Assembly: GCA_025345505.1 (NCBI GenBank)
Contig: JANVCC010000063.1
Location: 9,170-73,169 of the forward strand
Length of the DNA stretch: 64,000 bases
DNA from: Todiramphus chloris collaris
Taxonomy: Eukaryota > Chordata > Aves > Coraciiformes > Alcedinidae
Direction: 5' to 3'
The position numbers and the translations under genes were made by a program. Under the pieces are notes generated by a model. That model was not told where the DNA came from, did not search any database, and saw only the letters and a list, made by a program, of their open reading frames with translations. The first letter of the stretch is position 1, and each line of letters starts with the position of its first letter. Of the stretch, positions 10,948-22,540 are shown piece by piece.

Positions 10948-13900
10948 GAAATGCCCCAGACAGATGCCACTGATTGTGAGATACCAGAGTCCTGCTTGTT
11001 TCAGTGGGGTTGCCCAAACTCACTTCACTTCAGTGGCATGGACTGGCTGAGCCTGAAGCCTCCAGAGGTGTCTTACCTTGTCCCGGTCATTGGTGCTGCT
11101 TGCTGTCTCTCAGTGGGCACTGGAAAACACTCCAATTCCTGAGATCCCTAAACTTGTCTCAGCTGCAAAGAGCCACAGTCTCTCTGGTCAGCCTTTGCTG
11201 ACAAAGGGACACACTCCTTTCAGCTTCTTGTGTAGGATGGGATCAGACCTGATGGAGAAGCTCTGAGCAAATTCCCCTCAATCCTTTCAAAGTCAGTGAG
11301 AAAGCATCTTGCTTAGGTGCTATTTGTCTGTTTGATGTGCCCCTGAACTGTGTGACCGTCTCAAGAGATACCAGCACCTGGATGGAGAGAAACATGCCTT
11401 CGTAGAATCATTTTGCCCTTACCAGTATCTGACACTGATACACCCCACATTTTTCAGAGACAAGGCTGACGTTGCTCTCGGGGACAAGCCAAGAACAAAA
11501 ACTTGCTGTATTCCAGGAAAAGAAAGACATATTCCTGGATACAAAGCAGGAAACAGATTTACAAAACTCCTTGCAGCTCCATTACGTGCCAAGTCTTGCA
11601 CACATCAAGAAAGAGGGGCCAGGCAGAGCCCTTGCAGAGGGGCCACAGAACCACCTTGTCCCTCACAGAACAGCTGCTGAGCCTGCAGTACTGAAGGCAA
11701 ACAGGATTCTTCCTAAAGGCTTTACCAACAGCTAGGAAGGAATCCTCCACCAAAATAAGAGCTTCTCCCGTTCTCCACCATCTGTTCTCCCACTCAGCTC
11801 TTTTACTCCAGACTCTTCCAGAAATGACCATCTGCATTTGGTCCAGTCCAGCTTTGTGAAACACTGGGGAGGAAAAAAAAAACCCAGTTGATTCAAACAG
11901 ACTGAGAGTTGTTAATGCTGGTTCTTAAACCAGTTTCCCATACGTTTTGTAGTTCAGCTGGGAACTTCCATTCTTGCATCTTGCAAGGAACAAGCACATC
12001 CCCTGGGCAGAGGGACAAGCATTACACTTGCACACCCATCCCCATAAATCTACACTGGCTTCCAGTGCTTCACACTCTAGGAGCTCTGTGTCCCTTTCTG
12101 CACTTTTTTTTTTTTCTCCAGTGCTTGTGCTCCAGCTCAAGCCAATGGTCTCCTTGCTCCTTGTAAAATAGTCCCCATGCCTGAGAACTTCATCTATTCT
12201 GACCTGTCCCCCTTCTCTGATTCTGCCTCCTTCGTGATTTCAGGCACAAGACCTGGCCTGAGTGTCCTGACACAGGTGGCATGTGACAGGAGAGAGAGTC
12301 AGGGACTGCCTGGTATGTGCCACATCCCTGAAGCTCTCCTGATGCTCTGTTTCACAGACATCAAAGCTGGAGGCCTCTTTCCAACACCAGGTCTCCTGCA
12401 CATCGCGAGACAGCAAATCAAATCATGTCCACATTTTGTATCATCTGGAGGCAGAGCAAGCAGAGTTTTTTCATTAAGTGTAACTTGGACTTTAAAAGTC
12501 CCACTGTGTCCGGGAACACTCACCTCTCTTCTGATGGATCATGACTGCTGCTTCCAGTGTCTGATCTCCCCTTCAGCTTTCCAAACTTCCTTCCCAGGCA
12601 GCTTCCCTTCACCCACTTCCTAGGAAGGAAACAAACACAAGCAACTACATCACAGGTGGTTTCAAACCTTGCTTTTCAGACCCAGGTCCAAATTTTCTGA
12701 GGCACTAAGGCCACAAGGGGTGGTTCTCTCCCTGTGGAGCTCCCCTTGGTGCTGTGCACACAGCAAGATCTCTCTGCCTGGTTTCTTATGATTCAAATAC
12801 ACACAGTTCCCAGAGAGCAAAATCCCTTGGAGATGGTGCACAAGGGACACTTGCTTGTGGCTGGAAAGCGCAGCTAAAGCAAGTGTTAATTCCACTTACA
12901 GGATGAAATTGGCAGGAGAGCAACTGAATTTTCTGTCCAGCTCTAAAGTGTTCGCAAAGTGATCTAATTTAGCACTGCGGCAGCAGCCATTCAAATGCTC
13001 TTCCAGTTCTCTGTCTTTGCAATCAGTTGATGACTTCAAGGTAGCAGATGGTTCCAAGTTCTTCGTCTGTCTCCAGCTCTCAGGTCCTCAACAGATCTTG
13101 CAGTTGCACTTGGCCCTTTCATCTCCCTGCACTGTGGGCAGCTCTGACAGGCATAGACTCTGGACTTCATCATTCAAACCAGCACACCTGCATAGAGGAG
13201 CCTCCTGTCTGCCTCGGGTGTGTTGCTGTGGGTTTGGTCCTCAAGGACCAAACAGCACTGGTAGGTTGTGGTGAGCTGTGCTTCTTTTCCCCTGGTGAGA
13301 GAGGAGTCGAGTGCAGCGAGGGATCTGCTTGTCTCCTTGAAGCAATAAAGATTCATATGTGGAGTGCCTGCCTCAGTCCCTGGAAGCAGACAACTCTTGT
13401 ATTAGGAGAGATGGGTGTGCCCAGGATGTGCCATATGCTACATGGCATACGGGAGAGCAGGGGCTTTAGGGCACCTGTCGATACACCAGCCAAGGAGGAA
13501 CGTGTGAGGATGGAAGAGGGGATGTAGACATGTAGAACAGGGAGGATGGAAGTGACATGGACTGGGGGAGGAAGCAGGAGGAGGATTTGAAAACTGAAGG
13601 TTGGGCGCTTTTTGTGAATAGTGCAGTGACCAAACATCCCAGCCTTTGTCCCTGGGACTCTGCTGACATCTCTCATGTCTCCTTCAGTCAGAGCAACTGT
13701 TCACTAAGTCCAGCCTGGAGTGGGATTTAGCTTGTATAATTTTAGGTGTGGTTCACCTGATCAGATGGATATTTCTGACTATCAAGTGAGATGGCTCAAC
13801 ACTGTCACCCAGCACCCTTGTCTGTCCCTTCATTTAGACATGCAGAGCTAGATTCTGTTGCTGAAATATCAGACCCAGATCACTCCAAATGCCTAAGAGT

Positions 13901-16680
13901 ACCTGAGACATCCCCACCATGACAGCGGCTGGATGGCTGAGCTGCACTGTTGTCTCTGCTTCTGCCCAACTCCTGCTATCCAGTTTACACTGTGAGCTCA
14001 GAAGGAACACACAGAACAGGTAGTCCCTCCCACACTCAAAAGAAACACCAGCAAAATGTAGCCACCATGTCCACATCACCCCAGAGCTCTCTGGGCTATG
14101 GAGGAAATCCAGGATATGCGGGAAATCCAGCGCATAATTTCCAGCTTTCATCTTGAGTTTGCTCATTTTTACCCATATTTCTGCTTAAATCTTTTGTAAA
14201 GGCAAATAAATGGAAGGGGAAAAAAATAAAAAATAAAAAAAAGAGACAGATGGACATTTGTGAGGAAAAACCACCAAACATGTGACTGGGAGAGATAGAG
14301 GGGGATGATGAGATGCTTGAAGACCAAGGGACACATGGCTCTGGAATCACTGGAGTCCAGGGACCTCATCAGCCCTCTCCATGCCCTGAACAACCTCCAA
14401 CACACACACAGTTTCACACCTAGAAGTAAGTCTGAGTGTTATCAAAATAACAGCACCCCAGTAGCCAAAGTGGCAAGTCACTTTTCCTGATCATTGAGGT
14501 CAGACAAAGGTTGAGACACAGAGACCACAGTGCTCTGGAGAAGTCTCAAGAAGAACCGGTCAGTACTTCTGCCAGAAATTATAGCAGAGATGAAGCTCCA
14601 GCATTACCAAGCTGCTCACACACAAACCATTGAAAACCTCTTTTAAGGTTAACCACTGGATTCATATCCTCTATGCAGAGCCCAAGACTGACTGCTGTGA
14701 GCCATCACTATCTTCCTAACTAGCAGGCAGGGCAAGTGGTAACCGCAGTGTGGGGCTCACTCCACCTAACATCAATCAACAGAGCAGATGTGCACATCTG
14801 GCCACAGTGGTGACATCCTTTCACTGTACTGCGCTTCACCTTAGGATGGCAGGACTGAACCCCCCCTGCATGTCTCTGCTGTCACAGATGTGCAGGGCAC
14901 AGATAGGGATGCCTCTCAGGTGAACAACTGTGAGTGGAGACATAACCTCACTCTTTCTGCAGGCTCCATCACCCTGAGCTGTGTATACACCACCTGCAAG
15001 TCATCTATGCAAAGATAAGCCTACCTCGATCATCAGCCAGAGCTTTAGCATAATTATGAGCTGTTTAAGCCTCAGGTTCAGGCTTCAGTAATGGCTTTTG
15101 AGGGAACTTGCAGTATATAATGAAATGACTAATGCTGCACTGTACTTAACATATGCAAAGGACCTCATTAACATACCTACAGCACCTTTTGAACATGATT
15201 ACCCATGCAACTGGGTATCTTCTACTAGGTGGACAGTATGGCTCTTATTTGTGTACCAAAAGTTTTAATTTAGCCTACCTCAGAAGAGACCCAAGGGAAG
15301 GAAAACATTTTTCTGCCTTCGGGAAACCAAGAAGTCTCCTTTACACGCTAGCATGAGACATCAGCTCAGTACGTCGTCAGCAATACACTTCTCAGAGGCC
15401 AAGCACATTGGTAAAACATCTGAGACCAGGCCCCACGCTTGAAGAGAAATGCCTTTTAGAGCAGTTTCTGACATGCATGTAACTCCCTCAAACAGCATCG
15501 TGTGCCCTCGGGACACATGGGCCAAAACTCACAGTCTGATTTCTCCTCTGACAAGAGCTAGGTAGAAAGGGAGACACTGCTGTGATAAATCACCGCTTCA
15601 GTGAGGTCTCTGTCACTGCCACACATGATGCCCTCATAAACTAAGGGAACAAGATCCAGCCAAAGGCAACACCATTTTACAAGGTCTTCTGAATGCTTGC
15701 AACAAGGTTAGCATGTCAGGGTGAGTTCAGTGGCGTAAGCTCTGCTCTTCTGTTAAGATCTGTGGCACAAGCTGCAGCTGCTTCACAAAGATTAGCAGAA
15801 ATATAAGAAATATGGCATCTCCCTCAGGAATGCAAGAAAAACCTCTGCTGTGAGACACCAATGAAATATCCAGATTTCTTTTGCCATGTCTCCTCAGACC
15901 TTGTGTCTGCCCACACTCCCCTTCTCCAGCAGACAGATCTCTCCCCAGATGCTCATCCCCATGGGACACATACCAGCCTTTCTCTGCACAGAAGGAGGGG
16001 AAAGCTGCGGAACGGTGGGTCCCTTATCCTCTTGCTAGCACGTCTCTCCACTGACCTCGCCTCCTTCCTGCGGCTGAGATGGTCTCTGCCAAAGACCCCT
16101 GAGGACAAGAAGACATGACCGTTGGAGCAGAAGCCAGGCTGTGCCTTTCCTCGGGCACAAAGGTGAACACGGGGAAAAGGCACAAGGCTTTTTTTGCATC
16201 ATCGATGTGTGGCAGAGATGTGGTGAGAGGGAGGATGGAGAGTGAGAGCTCAGAATGGGAGATTTCACTGAGGTCCTCCAGCAGAAATGTATCCATCTCA
16301 TGGTGATTCTTCATTTATACACTGAGACCCAGCAGTTCACTGGGCTTACAGTAGTATTGCTGGTACTCCAGTTCCTCAGCCATGTGATGCCCAGGCAAGT
16401 GCCTTGCAGAAATTCATCAAATCACACAAAAGCTTTTAGCATTCAAGACTGCAGTTTCAACAAAAAAAGAGAATACACGGTGGATGTCGAAGGACAACTG
16501 TGCTGTCACCAGAGATGAGCCATGGAGCGTGCAGCCTTTGTGAAGTTTCCCCATGTAGCACAGATGAGACTAGATTTATTGTGGACCTTTCTGCCCTAAA
16601 CCCTGTAAAATAGCTTCATCCATCCAGACTAAATAAAACAGGTGCAGCCCTCCCTGGCTGTGGTGGGGAAGGAGAAAGGT
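10948..16680. other. 5.7 kb of unique DNA, no gene recognised
   Basis: I saw no recognisable coding family or LINE. Small low-complexity spots are a T-run at about 12106-12116 and an A-rich tract at about 14217-14243. The longest open frames are 13048-13527 (+, 159 codons) and 12177-12623 (+, 148 codons), with no motif I recognise. The stretch around 15030-15180 is AT-rich with TAAT/ATTA cores and a near-octamer 'tatgcaaa'. Confidence 0.4.
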
Positions 16681-16941
16681 CATAGAATCATAGAATCATT
16701 ATGGTTGGAAAGGACCTCCAGGGTCATCAAGTCCAACCTTTGTCCTAGCATTTCTCTAATAACCACTACACCATATCCTCAAGCTCCACATCTAATCATT
16801 CTTTAAACACCTCCAGGGATGGTGAGTCCACCACCTCCCTGGGCAGCCTGTTCCAGTGCCTGACCACCCTCTCAGTGAAGAATTTCCTCCTAATATCTAA
16901 TCTAAACCTCCCCTGATGCAACTTGAGTCCATAAAGGTCCC
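16681..16941 (-). mobile_element. CR1 LINE 3' end, minus strand
   Basis: Read on the minus strand this is the end of CR1 ORF2. The encoded motifs are '[17 protein letters not shown]', '[20 protein letters not shown]' and 'VFKE'. The 3' UTR follows with 'ttggacttgatgaccctgga', 'ggtcctttccaacc' and two octamers at 16681-16698. The subfamily differs from most other copies in the window ('gaccctggaggtcctttcc' rather than 'gatctttaaggtcccttcc'). It is almost identical to the plus-strand copy at 44550-44828 and is truncated at nearly the same 5' point. Confidence 0.93.
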
Positions 16942-17233
16942 CCTCTTTATTCTGGAAAAATAATGGCACAACACTGCCAGGGTCCTGGAACAGAGGCAAT
17001 TTACACACACAATTTACTCACTAAATTTGATATGAGCTCATGTGGAGATTGCCTTCCTGACCTTCCTGACCACACAACAATGACTTCAAAGGACCTCACA
17101 TGTGTAAGATGGTGCAATCGTGCATTTTACATACGCCATCACACACCACATTTCAGCAACACGCCGACATACAGCATCTTGTCCCTTTATCTAATTGCAA
17201 TATTGAGGTGAAACAGGCTCCTGAGCCAGCTTC
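16942..17233. other. Unique spacer between two CR1 copies
   Basis: About 290 bases with no recognised feature. A short direct duplication, 'ccttcctga ccttcctga', occurs near 17050-17069. Confidence 0.4.
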
Positions 17234-17373
17234 CAGGGGAAGTGTTTAAGACCAAGCTGGATGAGGCTTTCAGCACCCTGCTCTAGTGGCAGGTGTCCCT
17301 GCCCATGGCAGGGGAGTTGGAAGGAGATGACCTTTAAGGTCCTTTCCAACTCAAGACATTCTATGATTCTACA
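17234..17373 (+). mobile_element. CR1 LINE, short 3' end (about 140 bp)
   Basis: It starts within 'gaagtgtttaagaccaagct' and runs through 'ctgctctagtggcaggtgtc', 'cccatggcaggggagttgga' and 'ggtcctttccaactcaagac' to 'attctatgattct'. Only the last codons of ORF2 and the 3' UTR remain. Confidence 0.92.
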
Positions 17374-18899
17374 CACGGCTCATGTTTTTCTGCATCGTTG
17401 TGTCTTTTTTTTGCAAAGTATCGTGAAAGCAAAGTTCATCAAACACTTTACATGTGGACAGTTTTCAAAAGCCCCATCTGGCATCCACTGTAAGGAAAGA
17501 CAGGAGGTATCTGCTTAAATCTACCGAAACATTTAATCACAGATTGGCTCATCTGAGAAGCAGTGTGCAAACTGGAGAACATGTTCAGAAATCTATGTGT
17601 GTATGACAGGCTGCACAGCCACACTTCCTTTTTCCCCCTAAACCCTGACAATTTTTATCCCTGTTCTGTGGCTGGCTACATAATCCAGGCCTAGAGAAGC
17701 TTCCCAAGTCACTCCTAAATCTGGCATTTATCATGGTTCATCTGAAGCAATTATTTTAGAGAGACACGCTGGGGAGGAATTCAATTCACTGTTTATAGAT
17801 GCTTAAAATACAGCCACCTGCATTTCATCCAGGCACCCAAAGCTCCCCTTACTGTCAGTGGAGGTAACGGGTGCAGGCCGTGTCATCCTAAAGTAGGCAC
17901 CTAAAATAGCTTAAATGAATCTTAAATGAACTCCATTCCCAAATGTAATTTAAAGATGCAAAAGATAGCAAATATATTGCTTCCTTTAGGATATATTCTC
18001 CTGATAGATTCCTCTTCTTCTTAAACGTCTGAATCATATTTTGAACTTGACATTGCTTAAAATCGTTCATCCTTGAGTCTTAGCATCTCTCTGCTGGTTA
18101 TATTAAATATTCTTCGGCTTACATTCTTTGTTAGGTACATAAACAGTGCACGCAGTCAAGAAACTTCCAACCTGTCCCTTGCATTGCCTCATTTCCTTCT
18201 CACGCTAAATCCTACAGGGGCAGCAGTGCCTGGAAGCTGTTCTTCTAATATGATATTTTTTAGCTTTTTCTTTGTTTTCTTTAGAAAAGCCAACATTGGA
18301 CGTGTAAAAGAAGGAGCTCCAGTCTCCCCTACCAGGAAATTTTGCTAGCTGCTAGCATTTTAATTGATTGGCCTCCGAAATTAAAATCCTGCCCCAAATC
18401 TCACAGGTTAGAAGAGGCCAGAGAACGTATTTCTTCCTGCAAGAAAAGGATTCAATAGTTGATAGGAAGCCAGGGAGGCATAAAGTGACTTCTTGCGCAA
18501 GCGCAGGTCTACATTCTAAGCAAGCATGAAGCCTTCTGTCACATCTCGCCCTACCATCTCCCAGCACTTTGCATGGCCCTCAGCTTGGTTACTTTATGAT
18601 GATTTTATGGTCTCTGCCCTTCTCTTGGTCTGGCTCAGCACTTTAAATTTCAGCTCCAAGGCATGTGCAGAGACAGATCACACTGTTTGTTGATGACATC
18701 TGGAACTAGCTGGACTGCTCCTGTACAAGTTCTAAATGACACTTTTTTTCTTTTTCCCCTCTTGTTTTTCTTTTTCCTCCAGGAAGATCACCACAGAGCA
18801 ATACTTTCTGTAAGTTTTAATCCACACCAAAAGATTATTTGAATGGAAACCATTGTGCAGCTTCAGAGGAAGGAGACTCGAGGTTGCTGCAAGATCAAT
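17374..18899. other. Unique AT-rich DNA, no gene recognised
   Basis: The stretch from about 17700 to 18300 is AT-rich. An NRF1-like motif TGCGCAAGCGCA sits at 18494-18505. A pyrimidine-rich tract lies at about 18743-18780. No coding or repeat family was recognised. Confidence 0.4.
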
Positions 18900-19419
18900 G
18901 ATCTCAAGTACTGCATCCAGCTCTGGAGCCCTCAACACAGGAAAGACATGGACCTGATGGAGCAGGGCCAGAGGAGGCCACAAAGGTGGTCAGAGGGCTG
19001 GAGCACCTCTCCTGTGAGGACAGGCTGAGGGAGCTGGGGTTGTTCAGCCTGGAGAAGAGAAGGCTCTGGGGATACCTACTAGTGACCTTCCAGTACCTGA
19101 AGAGTGTGACAGGAAGGCTGGAGAGGGGCTGGTTATGAGAACCTGTAGTGAAAGGATGAGGGGTAATGTGTTGAAATTAGAGAAAAGTAGATTTTGATTG
19201 GATATCAGGAAGAAGTTCTTTACATTGAGGCTGGTAGAACAGTGGAATGGGCTCCCCAGGGAGGTGGTTGAGGCCCCATCCCTGGAGATATTCAAGGTGA
19301 GGTTGGACAAGGCTCCGAGCAGCCTGGTCTAGCTGAGGGTGTCCCTGCTCACTGCAGGGGGCTGGACTAGATGACCTTCGGAGGTCCCTTCCAGCCCCAG
19401 CCATTCTATGATTCTATAC
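18900..19419 (+). mobile_element. CR1 LINE, 3' part (about 520 bp)
   Basis: It begins near 'aagtactgcatccagctctg', the CR1 'HLEYCIQFWSP'-type region. It continues through 'agctggggttgttcagcctg', 'gagaagagaaggctctgggg', 'aggaagaagttctttacatt' and 'gaggtggttgaggccccatc' to the 'cccttccagccccagcc' block with two octamers. Frameshifts and stops break the reading frame. The 3' UTR variant ('gactagatgaccttcggagg') marks it as another CR1 subfamily. Confidence 0.92.
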
Positions 19420-20704
19420 GTTGTCTTACCAGCCTGGAAAAGTTGCCTCCCTTCCTCCCTCGCTCCAATGTGTGGAACAGTTCCTGCCAAGATAGGAACT
19501 AGCATGAAAACAGCCCAGCTCAGGCATAAACCTGACTTTGTGCCTTTAAAAAACGTGTGCAAAGAGGGATCAGGCATGAGGAATGAGGAAGGGTTTGGAG
19601 GAGAGACAGCAAGATATCAGACCTTCTGAGAAGCAGGTTGCCATGGAGACTGGCTCGTTTAACCCAATAAGGGTCAGGCAACCCTTCATGTTCAAGCTAA
19701 TCTAATTAAAGAGGTGGGAAGGATGAGCAAAATAAATTGGCACAGACTTCACTTTGGGATGCTGTTCCTCAGGCTGGGCAGGATTCGTGATGCCAGACTT
19801 TGGTTGGGCATCTCAAGTATCACAGGGCCATTTGTAACCCAAGCGAGCCCCTGGAGAGAAATAAATCCCAGAGAGGAAGGACCAGATGTGGAGGACACTC
19901 CTGGGAGGGAGGCAGCATTTGCAGTGCCTCTCATCCCTCCACCCAGCTGCCACAGGCACATCTCTCCTAGGATGAGGAAGCTTCCAGCTGCATTAGATGC
20001 TGTTCTTGATGGGCTCCTTGCCTGAGACATTGGTAGCGTGGCTTTATCTCCCTTCTGAATTTGAAATGTGGATAAAGCAAAGCTGGCAAGGTAATTATTC
20101 CTTACTGTCAAACATTGCTCTTGGTTTGCTGTCTGCAGACAGCTGGAGAGTGATGAATCCCTTTGTGTCTGCAGCAGCCTTGGATTTGCTCCAGGAAAAG
20201 GTGCAAACAGGCAGGAAAGTTTTGCATTAACATGCCCCATTGGCTAAGATTTCACCATCACTGCATCTACGCTGGAGAAAAGGTCTCACCTCAAGCGAGA
20301 GGGCGGGAAGGGCCCAAGCGTGAAAACAGCTCAGTGTTGAAAATGCAAATCTTCAGCACAGAGAGCTGATGTCAGACTCCTAGAAAACATCATCAGACAC
20401 CCAAAAAAGGCTGTGCCCTATTGAAAGCTTGGGCCTTAATGGCACGATTTTGACACCTTTCTCTGCTGTAGCAGGGGCACTGAGACACTTGACACTTTGC
20501 TATTGCCCACATCCTTCATGGCACGTTGCCTGCAGCTCTTCACCCCTGTCTGTAGGTGTGCTCCCCATACAAGGGTTCAAGCTGCCACCTGCTCATTCCT
20601 GCCCCTCCTCTCGCTCCATCTCTGACCTCTGATACCTGTTTCTGCTCTATTCCCTACCGCAACACACAAACCCAGAAAGGTTGAGGTTAGCAGGGCACTT
20701 CTGT
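19420..20704. other. Unique DNA with a 163-codon antisense open frame
   Basis: The minus-strand frame at 19749-20240 has 163 codons, is Ser/Pro/Leu-rich and shows no motif I recognise. No mobile element was seen. I do not call a gene. Confidence 0.35.
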
Positions 20705-20760
20705 AGATCACCTAGGCCAACACCCCTGCTCAAAGCAGGGTCCGCTGGAGCAACTGGAGT
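20705..20760 (-). mobile_element. Degraded CR1 3' end remnant, minus strand
   Basis: 'gatcacctaggccaacaccc' and 'ctgctcaaagcagggtc' read on the minus strand as the CR1 3' UTR (compare 'ctgctttagcaggggggctg' at 53290-53309). There is no octamer tail, and only about 50 bases are recognisable. It is old or partly deleted. Confidence 0.5.
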
Positions 20761-22330
20761 TGTTCTTGCCCCAGCAGGTCACCAGTGCCATCAGAGTGCA
20801 CAGCGACCCCTGGTAAAAGGTGCTGTGCCACAGCCTTAGGCATGGTTGAACTGTTTCCTGTGCCAGAGCGGGAGGATCACCAGAGCATCTCACTGCTGTC
20901 TGTGGCCTCCCTCCCTCTGCTGATGGCTAGCTGGCACAAGGGGATACCATGCTCTTGGATGAACACACACACCCCACCAGCTGAGTGATGGTCTAAAGGT
21001 GTTGAGAGCTAACAGCTCACTGAGTTAGTGGCTGAGGCCACTGTGACCCAGTCCTCTTCCTCCCCCCAATATAAATGTCAGCTTCAGGCAGAAACGAACC
21101 TGGCCCCCCAACTCCAAAAGCAGCCATGGGCCATCAACACAGATACAGACACATTTTTAGGAAGAAAAATCCCATCCAGTACCTACCTCTTCCCATTCAT
21201 CAGCAACAGAACCTGGTTTATTGCTTAGTCCTGTCTTCTGGAAGTTCAGGACCTGCTTCTGTGGCAGGAAAGGTTCTTCTTTTGTTGTTGGTTTGGGTTT
21301 TTTTCCCTGTTTAAAAGCAAAACAATACTCTTTCCCTTTTCTGAATTTTGTCCAAATTCACTAACTGGCCCTCAGCCTCTCTTCTGAATGACTCCATGGG
21401 AGTCCTTGAGTCTCAGCATTATTATATTTTATTTATACAGCACAATAAACGTACATGGCACTTTTCAGCATATATCAAACAGCGAGATCCATTTCCTGAT
21501 GAGTGTACAATTCGATTCAGAAAACCACTGCATGTAAGATGCAACAGTCTCCTGCCCTGGGTAAGCTGAACTGTACTAGTGAGGAAGCTGAAGGCTCTTT
21601 GCTGTGTTTCTTCAACCCCTAAAATTGAAACCAACAGAAGAAATCTCTGTCTGTAGATGAGCATTTTATTTTGAAGAGCCCCTGGTGACAGCATCCCCCG
21701 AAGCTGTTCTGTTCTGACAGTGAAGTATCTCTCTACTGCTTGTGCCAGTTTTGACTTTCAGGTCCTGATGGGCATGTTGGTCCTCCCAAGTAGCAGCAGC
21801 GATTCAGGGATCCTGCTCAAAGGTTTTCAGCAGCCAGACCACATCAGCAGAAGGTGGGAGAGCACAGGAGGGAAAAAAAATCCAATCAGAAGAGAGAGCT
21901 GCTTTTCTTGGTGGAAACTTAAAAAACACCACCTTGGAAGGGCTGAGCACTCTGGGACGACTTCAGAAGTGCATAAAGCGCCAAGCTAAGGAGTCCCTTG
22001 AGAGGGAAATGGTGAAAGAGAGGCCAAAAGCAGTTCTCTGAGCATCGGAGTGCTCTCTGCTGTATGCCCAGCAAAGCATAATACATTAATTAATTAATTA
22101 GTGAATTGGATAATTTTGGAATCTATCAATGAGGGACAAATAATTAGTTGTCAGCATCTCACAAGTTTTCCAAAGACCGTTTCCCCTGGGCACAGCTACA
22201 CTTACCCAAACAAATAAGGGCAAGTGAAAGCAAGGCTCATATAAAAAACCAGAAATGCGGTGCCCAGGGGCACTTGTGCTGCCCGTCCCCCCCCTGCCCC
22301 AAGTGCACTGGACAAGCTTAATGCAAAACC
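20761..22330. other. Unique DNA, nothing coding recognised
   Basis: No gene or LINE was recognised. A short (ATTA)4 array lies at 22085-22100 within an ATTA/TAAT-rich stretch (about 22080-22160). Confidence 0.4.
22085..22100. repeat. (ATTA)4 tetranucleotide
   Basis: Four perfect ATTA units. The array is short and could be chance. Confidence 0.8.
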
Positions 22331-22540
22331 CTGCCATTCGTCAGAGTGGGGAAAATCTCTCCCAGCGTTTCAGGAAACAACGACAGGAACCTGACCTCAG
22401 CACGGCTCTGGGAGCGCAAGGTGCCGGAGTCAGCTGGTGAGGTGGCTGAGGCTCATCTCCCCAGCCACGCTGCACAAAGCTGCGGTGTCGGAGGGGTTTG
22501 CACCGTCGGGAAGATGCTACTGCCACGAAGCATCACAAAG
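22331..22540. promoter_or_regulatory. Weak CpG-rich patch
   Basis: I count 12 CpG dinucleotides, 59 C and 66 G in 210 bases. That gives about 59.5 percent GC and an observed/expected CpG near 0.65, which just passes the classic length, GC and ratio limits for a CpG island. The surroundings are CpG-poor. No TATA box or recognisable first exon adjoins it, so a promoter role is only a possibility. Confidence 0.3.

Noticed and set aside
12104..12125. Pyrimidine tract plus CAG as a splice acceptor
   Set aside because: The following sequence has no sustained recognisable coding frame.
14217..14243. A-rich tract as a LINE or retrogene poly-A tail
   Set aside because: No element body or processed gene recognised upstream, and CR1 elements end in octamers, not poly-A.
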